DNA of 6,169 nucleotides from Candidatus Thorarchaeota archaeon (GTDB lineage Archaea > Asgardarchaeota > Thorarchaeia > Thorarchaeales > Thorarchaeaceae). Positions within the stretch are counted from its first letter, which is position 1, and every line of letters begins with the position of its first letter. The stretch spans positions 1 to 6,169 of the forward strand of contig JAEOSL010000157.1 of the NCBI GenBank assembly GCA_016840385.1, in the 5' to 3' direction. The position numbers and the translations under genes were made by a program. A model generated the notes under the pieces. It saw only the letters and a program-made list of their open reading frames with translations, had not been told where the DNA came from and made no database searches. This document shows, in pieces, positions 6,001 through 6,169 of this stretch.

Positions 6001-6169
6001 CTAGTAGAACTCAGTATCAATCACACCTGCAGTACGGACAAGTTCCTTGGCAGCGTCAGTTGCTTTGAGAACCTTTGCCATTTCGCCTTGAATCCGAGCT
6101 TTTCCACTTAGGAGACCTCGAATAGGATCAAGCTCACCATTGATGATGGTAATCCACGTATCATGGGTT
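6001..6169 (-). CDS. SCP2 sterol-binding domain protein (C-terminal end, partial)
   Basis: The last 55 codons of a gene that enters from the right edge. The reverse strand reads in frame from base 6168 to a TAG at 6003-6001. The peptide has the typical end of an SCP2 domain. It runs INGELDPIRGLLSGKARIQG (residues 9-28 of the visible part), then EMAKVLKATDAAKELVRTAG, ending in DTEFY. The SGKARIQG strand and following helix match the family pattern of a gate next to a hydrophobic tunnel for lipids, sterols or acyl chains. Gene order places it first among the visible genes of the minus-strand operon, 18 nt before the small SCP2-like gene. The start, full length and any N-terminal fusion domain are outside the window. 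Confidence 0.8.
   Translation of the reverse strand, partial: THDTWITIINGELDPIRGLLSGKARIQGEMAKVLKATDAAKELVRTAGVIDTEFY

Overview
The window looks like part of an archaeal chromosome, moderately AT-rich. This is inferred from three things: two genes sit behind TATA-like boxes placed 28 nt before an ATG (leaderless mRNA architecture), Shine-Dalgarno sequences are scarce, and one gene encodes a tandem winged-helix regulator of archaeal type. An Asgard lineage is possible but cannot be proved from this sequence. No RNA genes, CRISPR arrays, insertion sequences or attachment sites were recognised.

Left part (1-2095): the 3' portion of a major facilitator superfamily exporter gene (+ strand, 5' end outside the window) converges on a conserved gene of unknown function (- strand, 266 aa). 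They are separated by about 230 bases with no recognisable gene. Middle part (2096-3576): a divergent intergenic region carries the promoter of an FdhD-like gene (+ strand). FdhD normally delivers sulfur to the molybdenum/tungsten cofactor of formate dehydrogenase, but this copy lacks the CxxC active-site loop and no formate dehydrogenase gene is in view. It is followed by a double winged-helix transcription regulator with its own TATA-like box.

Right part (3604-6169, - strand): a compact co-directional cluster, read from right to left. It holds the C-terminal end of an SCP2-type lipid-binding protein (cut by the window edge), a small divergent SCP2-like protein, a soluble protein of the epoxyqueuosine reductase/reductive dehalogenase superfamily with two [4Fe-4S] clusters, and an NADPH-type aldo/keto reductase. 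Gaps are 18, 12 and 0-6 nt, so this is almost certainly one operon. The combination of hydrophobic-ligand carriers, an iron-sulfur (probably corrinoid) reductase and a carbonyl reductase suggests reductive processing of a lipid-like or otherwise hydrophobic molecule. That pathway is an inference; it is the most interesting candidate system in the window.
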